Shown: in pieces, positions 42,676-51,568 of the stretch
Numbering within the stretch: position 1 is the stretch's first letter
How the letters are laid out: every line of letters starts with the position of its first letter
NCBI GenBank assembly: GCA_014240065.1
Contig: JAAZXR010000002.1
Span: 1-64,000 of the forward strand
From: Myxococcales bacterium
GTDB taxonomy: Bacteria > Myxococcota_A > Polyangia > Nannocystales > Nannocystaceae
Direction: 5' to 3'
Length of the DNA stretch: 64,000 bases
Notes under the pieces: model-generated
Database searches by the model: none
Told to the model about the DNA's origin: nothing
The model's input: the letters and a program-made list of their open reading frames with translations, nothing else
Made by a program: the position numbers and the translations under genes

Positions 42676-43965
42676 TCACTCCCCGAACATTCGGGTGAGC
42701 GCGCGTCGGACCCACGCCTTGTGGTCGTAGCTCGCGGGGTCGCTCGTGCTTCGGGGCGCCACGATCTGCGCGACGACGTGATCTTGGGGATCGGAGGGGA
42801 GGGGCGGTCGCTCGACGAGATGAAGCTCTAGCGTCTCTGGACACCCGTCACATCGCCGCAGGTCCCGCGGCGTGTCTTCGTAGGCTTGTTGGATGTCGCG
42901 CCAGTGAACCGTGAGGAGGTCCTCAACTTCGAGGGCGAATCCTTTCCGGTCGACCTCGGCTGTTTTGACGAGGACGAAGGCGAGCCCGTAGAGGAGATCG
43001 GTCGCCTGTTGCAAGACGTAGGGGTCTAGCGGGAGGCCGGTGAGCTCGAGGTCGACGGCGCCGAACCGTCGCATGCCGCGCGTCGTCATCCGAACTGAAC
43101 GCGTCCCGCCCGCTCCCTCCTGAAATGGAACCACGGTCACCTGCGACGCGACAGAGGCGGTCGCGGATCGAAGCCGCGCCTGTGAAAAGGACCGCTCGTC
43201 TCGGACCTCCAAGGTGTCAGGGTCCAGGATTAACGCGTCGAGTCTTCGAGACGCGATCCGGACCAAGGTCTGGAGCAAGCGGAGCCCACGGAACGCCTCG
43301 CGAGAGCGGTAGTCGGCGCGAAGCAAGACGGCGTATCGGCGAGCGGGCAGGCTGGCGCGATCTTCCTCGGACAGCGCGCGAGACAAGATGGGGTCTTGGA
43401 GGACCGATGCGGGCGCGACCTTCTCGGTCTCGAGGATCGCCGTGTGGAGGCCGATCAGGTCCAACACCTTGACCTGACGGCGCATGGCGGCCGCGTCGGA
43501 AGGATCGACTTGCAGCGTCGAGAGGGGGGCGATGGCCGCGGGAGCCTCGGCGTCGGTCTCGATGAGCTTGCGGAGGAGGCTGACCTCGTCGACGCCGGAG
43601 TGACCCGCGAACGTCTCGTCGACCCAGGTACCCAGCGTCGCCCGCGACGGCGCGGTCGGGACACCTCCATCGGGGCGATCCGGGAGCAAGAGGAGGTAGC
43701 CTTGGCTGCTTCGGTCGGCGAACACGACGCGGTGTTGCGTCGCGTCCCGGGCTCCCCATGTCGACCGTGTCTTCGCCGCGGGAGGCGACTCCTGCGTGGC
43801 CGACTCGTCGGACCTGGCGCCGGGGGGCTGGTCGCCGCCGGTGGTGGTCTTCGAAGTCGCGGTGCGGTCCGCCTGAAGCGGGCTGCGACCACAGCTCATG
43901 GACAAGCTCGCTGCGATCACGAGGGTCGGGAAGATGTGGCACCGCGACCACGCGGGGGGCCTCAT
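42676..43965 (-). CDS. Uncharacterised lipoprotein
   Basis: This is a 429-aa predicted lipoprotein with lipobox LSMSC near residue 25, a low-complexity Thr/Ser/Pro/Gly linker to about residue 65, and a large helical-looking domain of unknown family. A short CDGC motif in [14 protein letters not shown] lies near the C-terminus. ATG at 43965 overlaps the stop of the threonine dehydratase gene by 4 nt (ATGA), so it is cotranscribed with it. I do not recognise homologues. Confidence 0.72.
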   Translation of the reverse strand: MRPPAWSRCHIFPTLVIAASLSMSCGRSPLQADRTATSKTTTGGDQPPGARSDESATQESPPAAKTRSTWGARDATQHRVVFADRSSQGYLLLLPDRPDGGVPTAPSRATLGTWVDETFAGHSGVDEVSLLRKLIETDAEAPAAIAPLSTLQVDPSDAAAMRRQVKVLDLIGLHTAILETEKVAPASVLQDPILSRALSEEDRASLPARRYAVLLRADYRSREAFRGLRLLQTLVRIASRRLDALILDPDTLEVRDERSFSQARLRSATASVASQVTVVPFQEGAGGTRSVRMTTRGMRRFGAVDLELTGLPLDPYVLQQATDLLYGLAFVLVKTAEVDRKGFALEVEDLLTVHWRDIQQAYEDTPRDLRRCDGCPETLELHLVERPPLPSDPQDHVVAQIVAPRSTSDPASYDHKAWVRRALTRMFGE

Positions 43966-44981
43966 CCTGACGCGCTCCAACGCTCCCCGTGCTGCGCGAT
44001 GAGGGAGGAGACCAAAGAGACGTCCACGTTGCCGCCGGTGAGCATGACGCCGACCCGCCGTGGCGTGCCGGGGAGTCTCCTCTTGAGGGCGACCGCGAGC
44101 CCCGCGGCACCCGAGGGTTCCACCAGGAGCTTGTGGCGCAGCAAGAGCCCGACGAGCGCGTGTCCCATGTCGTCGTCGTCCACCAGAACACCGGAGTCCG
44201 CGCGCCCCTTGGCGATCGCAAAGTTCCGCTCTCCAACCATGACTGGCTTGAGTCCATCTCCCAGCGTGGGGCCGGGTTGGACCGCGACCCGTTCGCCCCG
44301 GCTGAGGGAGCGAGTCATGGCGTCGCAGCCGTGAGGTTCGACCGTGTAGATCGGGAAGTCCTCGTCGGCCGCGGCGAGGCACGCGCCCGCGAGCACCCCC
44401 CCGCCGCCGGTGGGGACGAGCAGCGCGTCGAGCTTGACGCCGAGGGCTCGTGTGTCCTCAAGCAATTCGAGGGTCGCGGTCCCTTGCCCGGCGATGACGT
44501 GGTCGTCATCGAAGGGCTGGATGATCGTCGCGCCAGTCTCCGCGGCGATCTCGTGCGCCCGCTGCTTCCGATCGTCGGAGGTCGTACCCGCGATCACAAT
44601 GGTCGCGCCCTCTCGCCTGACCCCCGCGACTTTGACGGCTGGGGCGTCTTCTGGCATGGCGATGGTCGCCGCAATATTGAACCGCCTCGCGGCCATCGCG
44701 ACGGCCTGGGCGTGGTTGCCGGAGCTGTAGGTGATCACGCCTCTCGCCCGCGCCTCCTCGGAGAGCCGACCGACGGCGTGCAGCGCTCCGCGGGCCTTGA
44801 ACGCGCCGATGTGCTGCAGGTTCTCGGCCTTTAGATAGAGTTCGCATCCAGCCTCACCCTCGAGAAGATTCGCGCGAATGGTGGGTGTACGGACAATTTG
44901 GCCGGCCAGGCGCCGCGCCGCCTCAAGGACGTCGCTGCGGCCGAGCGAGCAGATCGTGGAGGGGTTTTGAGAGCCGTGCAC
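43962..44981 (-). CDS. Threonine dehydratase / serine racemase-like (fold-type II PLP)
   Basis: This 339-aa PLP enzyme deaminates threonine to 2-oxobutyrate, or acts on serine. The Schiff-base lysine is Lys62 in GAFKARGA, the phosphate loop is split as GGGG-type [11 protein letters not shown] near residue 190, and [10 protein letters not shown] is near residue 92. There is no C-terminal ACT regulatory domain, so it is the short catabolic or racemase-like class, not the isoleucine-biosynthetic IlvA. It heads a two-gene unit with the following lipoprotein and is divergent from the GT39 gene. Confidence 0.88.
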   Translation of the reverse strand: MHGSQNPSTICSLGRSDVLEAARRLAGQIVRTPTIRANLLEGEAGCELYLKAENLQHIGAFKARGALHAVGRLSEEARARGVITYSSGNHAQAVAMAARRFNIAATIAMPEDAPAVKVAGVRREGATIVIAGTTSDDRKQRAHEIAAETGATIIQPFDDDHVIAGQGTATLELLEDTRALGVKLDALLVPTGGGGVLAGACLAAADEDFPIYTVEPHGCDAMTRSLSRGERVAVQPGPTLGDGLKPVMVGERNFAIAKGRADSGVLVDDDDMGHALVGLLLRHKLLVEPSGAAGLAVALKRRLPGTPRRVGVMLTGGNVDVSLVSSLIAQHGERWSASG

Positions 44982-45025
44982 GTTCCGGTATCTTTCACGG
45001 GTTGGGCGAGACGATCAAGCTTCGA

Positions 45026-47125
45026 ATGCCGAGATTTGGGAAAGTCTCGTGGCCTGTAGTGGCGTGGCTTGTCATCGTCGCCATTTATCTGACGTCGGTG
45101 AGCGCGTGCGGGCTTTGGGACCCATGGGAGACCCACTACGGGGAGGTGGCGCGCAATATCTTGGTGCGCGGTGATCCGCTCGACCTGTGGTGGCGGGCGG
45201 GCTACGGCCCGAGCGGTCGGGCGGAGAATGTGTTTTATTCGAAGCACGCGCTCCCGTTTTGGTGCATGGCGGTTTCACTGCGGACCTTCGGTGTGGGGAC
45301 ATCAGCGGATCCCGCCGAGATGGTCGGCGGGCTCTGGCCCGAGCTGGCGTTGCGGACGCCGAGCATGATCTTCGGACTCGGGGCCGCGTTGTTCTTGTCC
45401 TATGTCATCGGTCGTTGTGTGTCACGGCGGGCGGGCCTGCTCGCCGGGTTGGTGCTCGCGACCATGCCGCAGTACGCCTTGGCGTCACGCCAGGCGATCA
45501 CCGATATTTACTTTGTGGCGCCGGTGGTGATGGCGATGGGATCGTGGGCCATGGCCATGCTGCACGGCGGAGCTCCGCTTCGCCGTGGGCAGGTCTTGGG
45601 GAGAGGACACTGCGCGAGGGATCCGCGTTGGCGGGGCTTCGCGCTGGTGTTCACGCTCGCGGCGGTGGTCCCGCTCGCCGTCCTCCATCTGCACGTCAAC
45701 TCGGCGGCGACAGTGACCCGCGTGGCTCGCTTCGCGAAGGGCCCGTTCCTCCCGACCGTCGATACGCTGGCACAGATTTCCAATACGCTCTGGCTGTACT
45801 GGGGGCTCGCGTCGGTGGTGGTGTTGGCGAGCCTGCGTTGGCGCAGCACCCGTGACGTCTGGATGGGCCTCGTCTACGTCGGGGGGGGGCTGTCTCTCAT
45901 GGGGAAGGGGTTTTTAGGGCCAGGGCTCATCGGGGTTTTGATCTTGACCGACATGCTGGTGAGCGGTCGCATTCGACAGCTCCATCGCGTCGGCTTGCCT
46001 CTCGGGGTCGTCATCTTTGCGCTCACGTGTCTCCCGTGGCACCACTCGATGTGGCTCTATCGAGGGGAGCGGTGGTTTCACGAGCTGATCATTCAAAATA
46101 ACCTCTCGCGGTTCGTGACCGGCGAGCAGGACCAAGCGGTCGGTGACGTCGGATTCTATATTCGGACGCTTGGCATCGCGGCGTTCCCGTGGTCGGCGAT
46201 CTTGCCGTTGGCGATTCTGGGCGCGATCCGAGCGCTCCGGTCGGATGGTGGCGAGTCGCGGGCGGGCAGCGACCCAGCCGAGGCACCCGCCCCGGGCGAG
46301 GGCCTCCCTCGCGCTGTCGATTGCGTCCGCCTCCTCTGCGTGTGGGCGGTGGTGACCCTGGGCGTCTTGAGCTACAGCGTCACCAAGTATTACCACTACC
46401 TCATCCCGTTGCTGCCGCCTGCGGCGGGCTTGGTCGGCGTGTGGCTCGACCGATGTTGGAGTGAACGAGGTGGTGCCGGGGCGGATGATGGGCTGGTTCA
46501 GGGGCGCACGAGCGTGCGCGTGGTGTTGGCGGTGGGGTGTGCAGGCATCGCGGGCTTGGTCCTCGCGGCGAGCATCGCGGAGCCCGCCTGGATCGCCCAC
46601 CTCACGACCTATCTATATACTGGGATGTGGCGAGAGGGCGCGCCGATACCGACGAGGCTCGTGTGGTGTGCGCTGCCGCTGGCGGTGGGCTTGATCGCCT
46701 ACGTGATTGATCGCTCGCGGGTCACGGCGAAAGCGACGCTGCTGTCTGCCTACTTGGTGACGTTCTACGTCGTCGACGATTATTTGCCGGCGACGTCGGA
46801 GAGCTGGTCGCAGCGCTCTGCGTTCCAGACCTACTTTGGTCGGCGCGCACCGACCGATCGGATCCTCTCGTGGTGGTTTTACTACCGCGGAGAGACGCTG
46901 TTCTCGAAGTCGAGGATTTGGGTGTCGATGAATCCCAAGCGGAAGAAACTCCAGGAGTTTATCGAGAAGCACCGAGAGGACACCGAGGCGTTGTGGTTCA
47001 TCACGATCGATTCGCACGCGCGGCGCTTGGCGAGTTACCTGCCCCGTGATTTGGGAGACCGCGTCGAGGTGGCGTACGAGAACCATCACTATGTGCTGCT
47101 GCGAGTGCCACTCACCGAAGAGTGA
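45026..47125 (+). CDS. GT39/ArnT-like membrane glycosyltransferase
   Basis: This is a 699-aa polytopic inner-membrane enzyme of the GT-C fold, which uses polyprenyl-phosphate sugars. The first extracytoplasmic loop has the acidic catalytic motif LWDPWETHYGEVARN near residue 30, as in ArnT and O-mannosyltransferases. About eleven hydrophobic segments follow, with a C-terminal soluble part of about 100 residues (WWFYYRGETLFSKSR onwards). ATG at 45026 places the first membrane segment at the N-terminus; the frame is open 47 codons upstream. The acceptor (lipid A, protein or glycan) cannot be inferred. It stands alone. Confidence 0.85.
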   Translation: MPRFGKVSWPVVAWLVIVAIYLTSVSACGLWDPWETHYGEVARNILVRGDPLDLWWRAGYGPSGRAENVFYSKHALPFWCMAVSLRTFGVGTSADPAEMVGGLWPELALRTPSMIFGLGAALFLSYVIGRCVSRRAGLLAGLVLATMPQYALASRQAITDIYFVAPVVMAMGSWAMAMLHGGAPLRRGQVLGRGHCARDPRWRGFALVFTLAAVVPLAVLHLHVNSAATVTRVARFAKGPFLPTVDTLAQISNTLWLYWGLASVVVLASLRWRSTRDVWMGLVYVGGGLSLMGKGFLGPGLIGVLILTDMLVSGRIRQLHRVGLPLGVVIFALTCLPWHHSMWLYRGERWFHELIIQNNLSRFVTGEQDQAVGDVGFYIRTLGIAAFPWSAILPLAILGAIRALRSDGGESRAGSDPAEAPAPGEGLPRAVDCVRLLCVWAVVTLGVLSYSVTKYYHYLIPLLPPAAGLVGVWLDRCWSERGGAGADDGLVQGRTSVRVVLAVGCAGIAGLVLAASIAEPAWIAHLTTYLYTGMWREGAPIPTRLVWCALPLAVGLIAYVIDRSRVTAKATLLSAYLVTFYVVDDYLPATSESWSQRSAFQTYFGRRAPTDRILSWWFYYRGETLFSKSRIWVSMNPKRKKLQEFIEKHREDTEALWFITIDSHARRLASYLPRDLGDRVEVAYENHHYVLLRVPLTEE

Positions 47126-47145
47126 GCGCCCCTCGTGGAGGTCGA

Positions 47146-48129
47146 TCAAGGGGAGGCGACGTCTGCAGCGCGACGGAGCCGATCCATCAGGGCGAGCCCA
47201 ATGCCCGCGACAGGCACCTCCTCGCAGACGAGCAGCGCTGCGCCGGCGTCGTCGGCGTGTCTCATAAACTCAAAGAGCTCGTGGGCGTAGTGCTCGGCGG
47301 AGGCGCACACTCGGACCAGACAAAACGGCTCCTCCTTCGAAGGAGAGGAGAGCCCGATGTACGCCGAGGTCTCGTAGCGTGCGCCCGGGGGGAGCCCGCG
47401 GGCCTCCGAGCTCACGAGGTGCACCCGACAGGTCGGCGCGTAGTGACGATGTCTGGTACCAGGGCTGCGAGCCAAGGCCTCGCCATCGGCGACCACCTCG
47501 AGGGTTGGTACGACCTCCCGCAGCGCTTCGACGAAGACGGCGCCGGCGCGCAGGAGCGTGGGGACGTCGCCCGTGCAATCGACCACAGTGGATTCCAGAC
47601 CAATCTCGCCACGCGGGCCGTCGAGCACCAGCGGGATCTTCCCTTCGAGGCTGGCGAGGACCCCGTCGCGGGTGGTCGGGCTTGGGCGACCCGAGACGTT
47701 CGCCGAGGGCGCGGCGACGGGGGCGTTCACCGCGCGTAACAAGGCCTGCGCCACGTGGTGGGAGGGGATTCGCAGCCCGACGGTCTCAAGCCCCGCGCTC
47801 ACGTCTGCGGGGAGCGAAGGGGGACGAGGGATCACAACTGTGATGGGACCGGGCGCGAACGCTCGCAGGATCGCCTCCGCGGCGGCGCGGCCGGGCCATT
47901 CAAGAAACAGGGTGAGGGCGGCGCCCACGTCCGCCACGTGCACAATGAGGGGGTTGTCGCGAGGTCTCCCTTTCGCCGCGTAGGTCTTCGCGATCGCGGA
48001 GGGATCTGTCGCGAGCGCACCGAGCCCCCACACGGTCTCGGTGGGGAACGCGACGAGCTCGCCAGCGAGCAGGGCGCGCGCGGCGGTCGCCACATCGGTC
48101 GTGACCTCGGTGTCCGTCGCAGATGTCAC
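47146..48129 (-). CDS. tsaC: L-threonylcarbamoyladenylate synthase (Sua5/TsaC type)
   Basis: This enzyme makes threonylcarbamoyl-AMP for the t6A37 modification of ANN-decoding tRNAs. The 327-aa protein has the YrdC domain (LVAFPTETVWGLGALATDP, KTYAAKGRPRDNPLIVHV, residues 20-75; SANVSGRPSPTT near residue 140). A C-terminal Sua5 extension is also present (SPGTRHRHYAPTC near residue 225), so it is the long Sua5 form. It starts at GTG (48129), immediately after the TAG of the upstream unknown gene (no gap), suggesting cotranscription. Confidence 0.93.
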   Translation of the reverse strand: MTSATDTEVTTDVATAARALLAGELVAFPTETVWGLGALATDPSAIAKTYAAKGRPRDNPLIVHVADVGAALTLFLEWPGRAAAEAILRAFAPGPITVVIPRPPSLPADVSAGLETVGLRIPSHHVAQALLRAVNAPVAAPSANVSGRPSPTTRDGVLASLEGKIPLVLDGPRGEIGLESTVVDCTGDVPTLLRAGAVFVEALREVVPTLEVVADGEALARSPGTRHRHYAPTCRVHLVSSEARGLPPGARYETSAYIGLSSPSKEEPFCLVRVCASAEHYAHELFEFMRHADDAGAALLVCEEVPVAGIGLALMDRLRRAADVASP

Positions 48130-48936
48130 CTAGCTCCCGAGGGCGCCGCGCGAGGACGCGGGGGCGAGGGCCGCGGGGACCGGGGCGCGCTTGATGGCGC
48201 TCCAATTCTTTTTGAACGCGGCCTTCTGGGTGCTCTCGAGGTGGCGGGAGATCGACCATTTCCCCACGCCGCGCGCGCGCGCGTCCACGGCCAGCGCGTG
48301 GCCCACCTCTGGCACACTTAACCCCGCGCGCAGCGACCGGAGGTCTACCCCGCAGCCGCCCCCGCAACATCCGTTCTCGAACATCACCGCGCCGTTGGCG
48401 ATCCAGATTCCAAGGCCAAGACTGATCGCCGCGAGCTCGGATTCCGATTCGGGATCGTGTTCGAACTCGTCGTCGGTCGTGAAGAGGGCGCCGCCGGATC
48501 GGTGGAGGGCGAAGCGCCCGAGCTCACGCGCGACGCTCGCGTACAACACAGGGAGGACGCGAAATGCCGCGTCGCTGAAGAGCGTGAGGTAGGTGTCCTC
48601 TTTTTCGCTGAAGAAACTGTGCATGAGCTGACCCGTCGGATCGCCGAGGGGCTCAAAGCTGGGGTCGACGTTGGCCTGCTGATCGTGAGCGAGGAGGGTG
48701 AACTCCAGGTCTTCTTGTCCGACCTGTGCCTGGAGCTCGCAGATGAGATCAAACAGGGAGTCGAGGTTTCGGGGCGCCTCGAGGATGGACGGGGAGGTGA
48801 TCAGCTTGGATTCGCTCGCGGTGGCGCCGAGGCGGTCGCGCACGCGCGCGAGCGCCGAGTGAATCCATCCTTGGGACGCCTCCTCGGGCAAGAAATTGGG
48901 AGAGGCGGAGGCCTGCGCATCACCGAACGCGAACAT
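48130..48936 (-). CDS. Uncharacterised protein with CCGGGC motif
   Basis: This is a protein of about 268 aa that I do not recognise. It has no signal peptide. Residues of about 90-150 are acidic (HDQQANVDPSFEPL, EKEDTYLTLFSD). A short cysteine cluster, NGCCGGGCGVDL, lies near residue 200, and a basic C-terminal tail follows with SRHLESTQKAAFKKNWSAIK. The cluster could bind metal. ATG at 48936 is preferred because sequence upstream looks non-coding; a longer frame reaches 49074. Its stop abuts the tsaC start codon. Confidence 0.62.
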   Translation of the reverse strand: MFAFGDAQASASPNFLPEEASQGWIHSALARVRDRLGATASESKLITSPSILEAPRNLDSLFDLICELQAQVGQEDLEFTLLAHDQQANVDPSFEPLGDPTGQLMHSFFSEKEDTYLTLFSDAAFRVLPVLYASVARELGRFALHRSGGALFTTDDEFEHDPESESELAAISLGLGIWIANGAVMFENGCCGGGCGVDLRSLRAGLSVPEVGHALAVDARARGVGKWSISRHLESTQKAAFKKNWSAIKRAPVPAALAPASSRGALGS

Positions 48937-49122
48937 GGACGTGAAGATAGCACCGCAGCGCATGTGGGGCGTTGTCGGATGTATCGACACGGTTCCTCCG
49001 CGCCACGACCCGCAGCCAAATTGATCGATTATGAGCCACCAAGGGGATCCTACTGGCGATTCACCGAAAAACATCCAGCATTACCTCTCAAAAAAAAGTT
49101 AATTTGGACGACGAAAATTTGT

Positions 49123-49833
49123 ATGGGGGAAGTGCTGCAGCACCGCGTGGATCCGCGTGCTCGCGCAAAGCGCGCGATGTTGTTGGCGATCGCGTGGAAG
49201 CTGCTCGTGCTGTGTGGGTGGGCGCTCTCAGCCTGCACAGCGATTCAAGCGGACGTCGCGCCCCCCTGGGACATGCGTGAGGTTGAGGTGCCCTTGTTCG
49301 TGCATGTCGCGACGACGAAGGACGGTCCCGTCGTCGACATGGCCCGTGTTGAAGCGGATGTGGCGCGGACCAACGTGGAGCTCCAACTCCAGGGGATTCA
49401 CTTTGTCGTCGCCCGCGTCGAAGAGCTTGAGATCGGACACGCGGTCCTCCAGGCTCGCGAACAACGGGCGGACTTCGCACGGCGCATCGAGGATCACGGG
49501 GCGCTCCATGTTTTCTATGTGAGGAAGTGTTCGGTGCCTCGCAAGGGGAACGTCGACCAAAACGTGAGCGGTCTGCACTGGATCTATCGCGGCGTGCGTC
49601 AGGATCTCCGTCACCGCATGTACCTCGTCGTCGCTCACGATGCGCCTGCGACCACGCTCGCGCACGAGATCGGGCACGCGTTCGGGCTCAAGCACGAACA
49701 AAAAGATCGCGCCAACATCATGTGTTCATGTGAGCGGCGCCAGGACGCCCACTTTTCCAACTCGCAGGCCGTGGCGCTTCGCCAGGCGGCCGCTCGCTTT
49801 GAGCGTCGCGAGGCGGTCGTCGCGAGTCGATAG
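49123..49833 (+). CDS. Metzincin-like zinc protease lipoprotein
   Basis: This 236-aa predicted lipoprotein (lipobox LSAC, Cys38) carries the extended zinc motif HEIGHAFGLKHE at residues 181-192: three histidines plus the catalytic Glu. The downstream RANIMC supplies the Met-turn. This is the metzincin arrangement HExxHxxGxxH...M, although the protein is short and no larger domain follows. The N-terminal part (VPLFVHVAT) suggests the usual beta-sheet. ATG at 49123 gives an 18-residue basic leader before the hydrophobic segment; ATG at 49177 is a good alternative. The roughly 150 nt upstream is relatively AT-rich and may be the promoter. Confidence 0.78.
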   Translation: MGEVLQHRVDPRARAKRAMLLAIAWKLLVLCGWALSACTAIQADVAPPWDMREVEVPLFVHVATTKDGPVVDMARVEADVARTNVELQLQGIHFVVARVEELEIGHAVLQAREQRADFARRIEDHGALHVFYVRKCSVPRKGNVDQNVSGLHWIYRGVRQDLRHRMYLVVAHDAPATTLAHEIGHAFGLKHEQKDRANIMCSCERRQDAHFSNSQAVALRQAAARFERREAVVASR

Positions 49834-49857
49834 TGATCCCGTCGTGCGAGCGGTGTC

Positions 49858-51075
49858 CTAGGCCGTCGCTGCCCGGGTCAATACGATCTTTGTGATCTCG
49901 GAGGCGGCTCCGGCGCGGATCGGCGGACCCCAGTAGCCGCAGCCCCGGCTCACGTACAGCTGCATGCGGTCCGACACCCGATGAAGGCCAGCGAGATATG
50001 GTTGGGCGAGCCACACCATCAGCTGGAACGGGACATATTGGCCGCCGTGGGTGTGCCCCGAGAGCTGCAGATCGTACGCGCCCGTCTCGGACGCCTCCGG
50101 AGCGGAGCGTGGCTGATGAGCGAGCAGGATACGGAGGCCTTCCGGAGCACCGTGAGCTGCCCGCGCCGGGTCGCTCACATGCGAGGGGATATGGCGCGCC
50201 GCGTGGAGGTCGTGGACCCCCGCGAGGGTGAAGCGCGCGTTATTTCGCTGAAGCACGCGGTGGTCGTTTCCTAGCACCGTCATCTTCAGCCGCGCGAAAT
50301 ATTCGATCCACTCCTCGCCTCGCCAATAGTATTCGTGGTTGCCGGTGACGACGAAGGTGCCGAGCCGCGAGTTCAAATCTGCGAGCGGGGCGAGCTCTGG
50401 CCCCAGCTTCGAGACGAAGCCGTCCACGAGGTCTCCAGTGATCGCGACCAGATCGGCGTCCAGCGAGTTGACCGAGTCGACGAGCCCTTGGACGTACGGC
50501 CGGCGGATCGTCGGGCCCACATGGATATCACTGAGTTGAGCGATGACCATCCCCTCCAAGGCGGGATCGAGATTCGGGATGGAGATCTTCACGGACCGCA
50601 CCTCCGGGATCTTCGCAGCGGAGTGGACGCCCACCGCGGTTACGCCCGCAGCAGAGGACAGCACCCCGGCGTTGATCGCCTTGCCAAAGAACCGTCGCCG
50701 ATCGAGATCGGGGGGTGACGCGCTGGCCGGAGTCCCGTGAGGCCTCACCCGCTGTCGGAGGGCGCGAGCGGCCCTCATCGACGCCTCGGCGCACGACGCC
50801 GCGACGCGCAGCGCGATGACGACGCTCGCGAATCCGAACGCGGTCATGCCCGAGAACATGAGCCCGAACTCCGCGGGGTGACCCGGCGAGATTCGCGTGA
50901 AGCTCATCGCTGCCACCGGGTAGACCGCGAGCACGATCACGGCGCACCACACCACGAATCGCCAGCGTCGCGACCACGTGAGGGGGGCCATGAGCGTCCG
51001 CGCGGTCCACAGGTGCAGACCGAGCCAGATCAACAGGGGCGGGAGATATCGCAGCAATCCGACGGCGGCCGTCAT
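49858..51075 (-). CDS. Membrane-anchored metallophosphoesterase
   Basis: This 405-aa protein has four N-terminal membrane segments (residues of about 5-95) and a calcineurin-like phosphoesterase domain from residue 150. All five metal motifs are present: AQLSDIHVG, AITGDLVD, VTGNHEYY, ILLAHQPR and LSGHTHGGQ. This is the architecture of YaeI/YkuE-like metallophosphoesterases, proposed to act on membrane lipids. The linker DLDRRRFFGKAI around residue 125 precedes a second hydrophobic stretch and resembles a twin-arginine signal. It is convergent with the zinc-protease gene (24 nt). Confidence 0.88.
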   Translation of the reverse strand: MTAAVGLLRYLPPLLIWLGLHLWTARTLMAPLTWSRRWRFVVWCAVIVLAVYPVAAMSFTRISPGHPAEFGLMFSGMTAFGFASVVIALRVAASCAEASMRAARALRQRVRPHGTPASASPPDLDRRRFFGKAINAGVLSSAAGVTAVGVHSAAKIPEVRSVKISIPNLDPALEGMVIAQLSDIHVGPTIRRPYVQGLVDSVNSLDADLVAITGDLVDGFVSKLGPELAPLADLNSRLGTFVVTGNHEYYWRGEEWIEYFARLKMTVLGNDHRVLQRNNARFTLAGVHDLHAARHIPSHVSDPARAAHGAPEGLRILLAHQPRSAPEASETGAYDLQLSGHTHGGQYVPFQLMVWLAQPYLAGLHRVSDRMQLYVSRGCGYWGPPIRAGAASEITKIVLTRAATA

Positions 51076-51167
51076 CCGCTGGAGTGTAGCGCCAGATGCT
51101 AGAGAAGCGAGCCGCGCGCGGACGCGCTTTGATGGCCTCGCCCTCGGGGCTGCGCTAGGCTCGTCTC

Positions 51168-51521
51168 ATGGTCGAGGCTGCAGTCGCGCTCGCGCTCTTG
51201 ATAGGAGGGCTCGCGCTCGCCGCGCTCCCGTCTCACGTGGGGATGTGGGGGGCGGCCATCATGACCGCGCTCGCCCTCATCACTGGAATTGTCGCGAGCA
51301 TAATCTATCACGCGCGCCTCCGCGCGGCCCTCCGCCCGCGCCATCTGTTGCCGCGGCGTTGGTGGGTGCATCCGCTCCCGCTCCACGGGCACCTCGAGGA
51401 GCTCCCGCTGGAGCGAGATCGTGTGTTGACGCCTTTTTACGTCGGGGTCGCGTGCGCGGTGGTGTGCCTCTCAGGGACGGTCATCGGGAGCGTCTTCGCG
51501 GTGCGCGCTGTCTTCTTCTAG
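51168..51521 (+). CDS. Small uncharacterised membrane protein
   Basis: This 117-aa protein has two N-terminal hydrophobic segments (residues 4-22 and 28-46), a basic loop (ARLRAALRPRHLLPRRWW), and a third segment at 90-112. No family is recognised. ATG at 51168 follows about 90 nt that separate it from the divergent metallophosphoesterase gene. It ends 47 nt from the convergent ligA. Confidence 0.62.
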   Translation: MVEAAVALALLIGGLALAALPSHVGMWGAAIMTALALITGIVASIIYHARLRAALRPRHLLPRRWWVHPLPLHGHLEELPLERDRVLTPFYVGVACAVVCLSGTVIGSVFAVRAVFF

Positions 51522-51568
51522 CTCGCCTGCGCCGCGCCGGTCCTCGGGGCTTCGCTCAGGCGGTCGGG

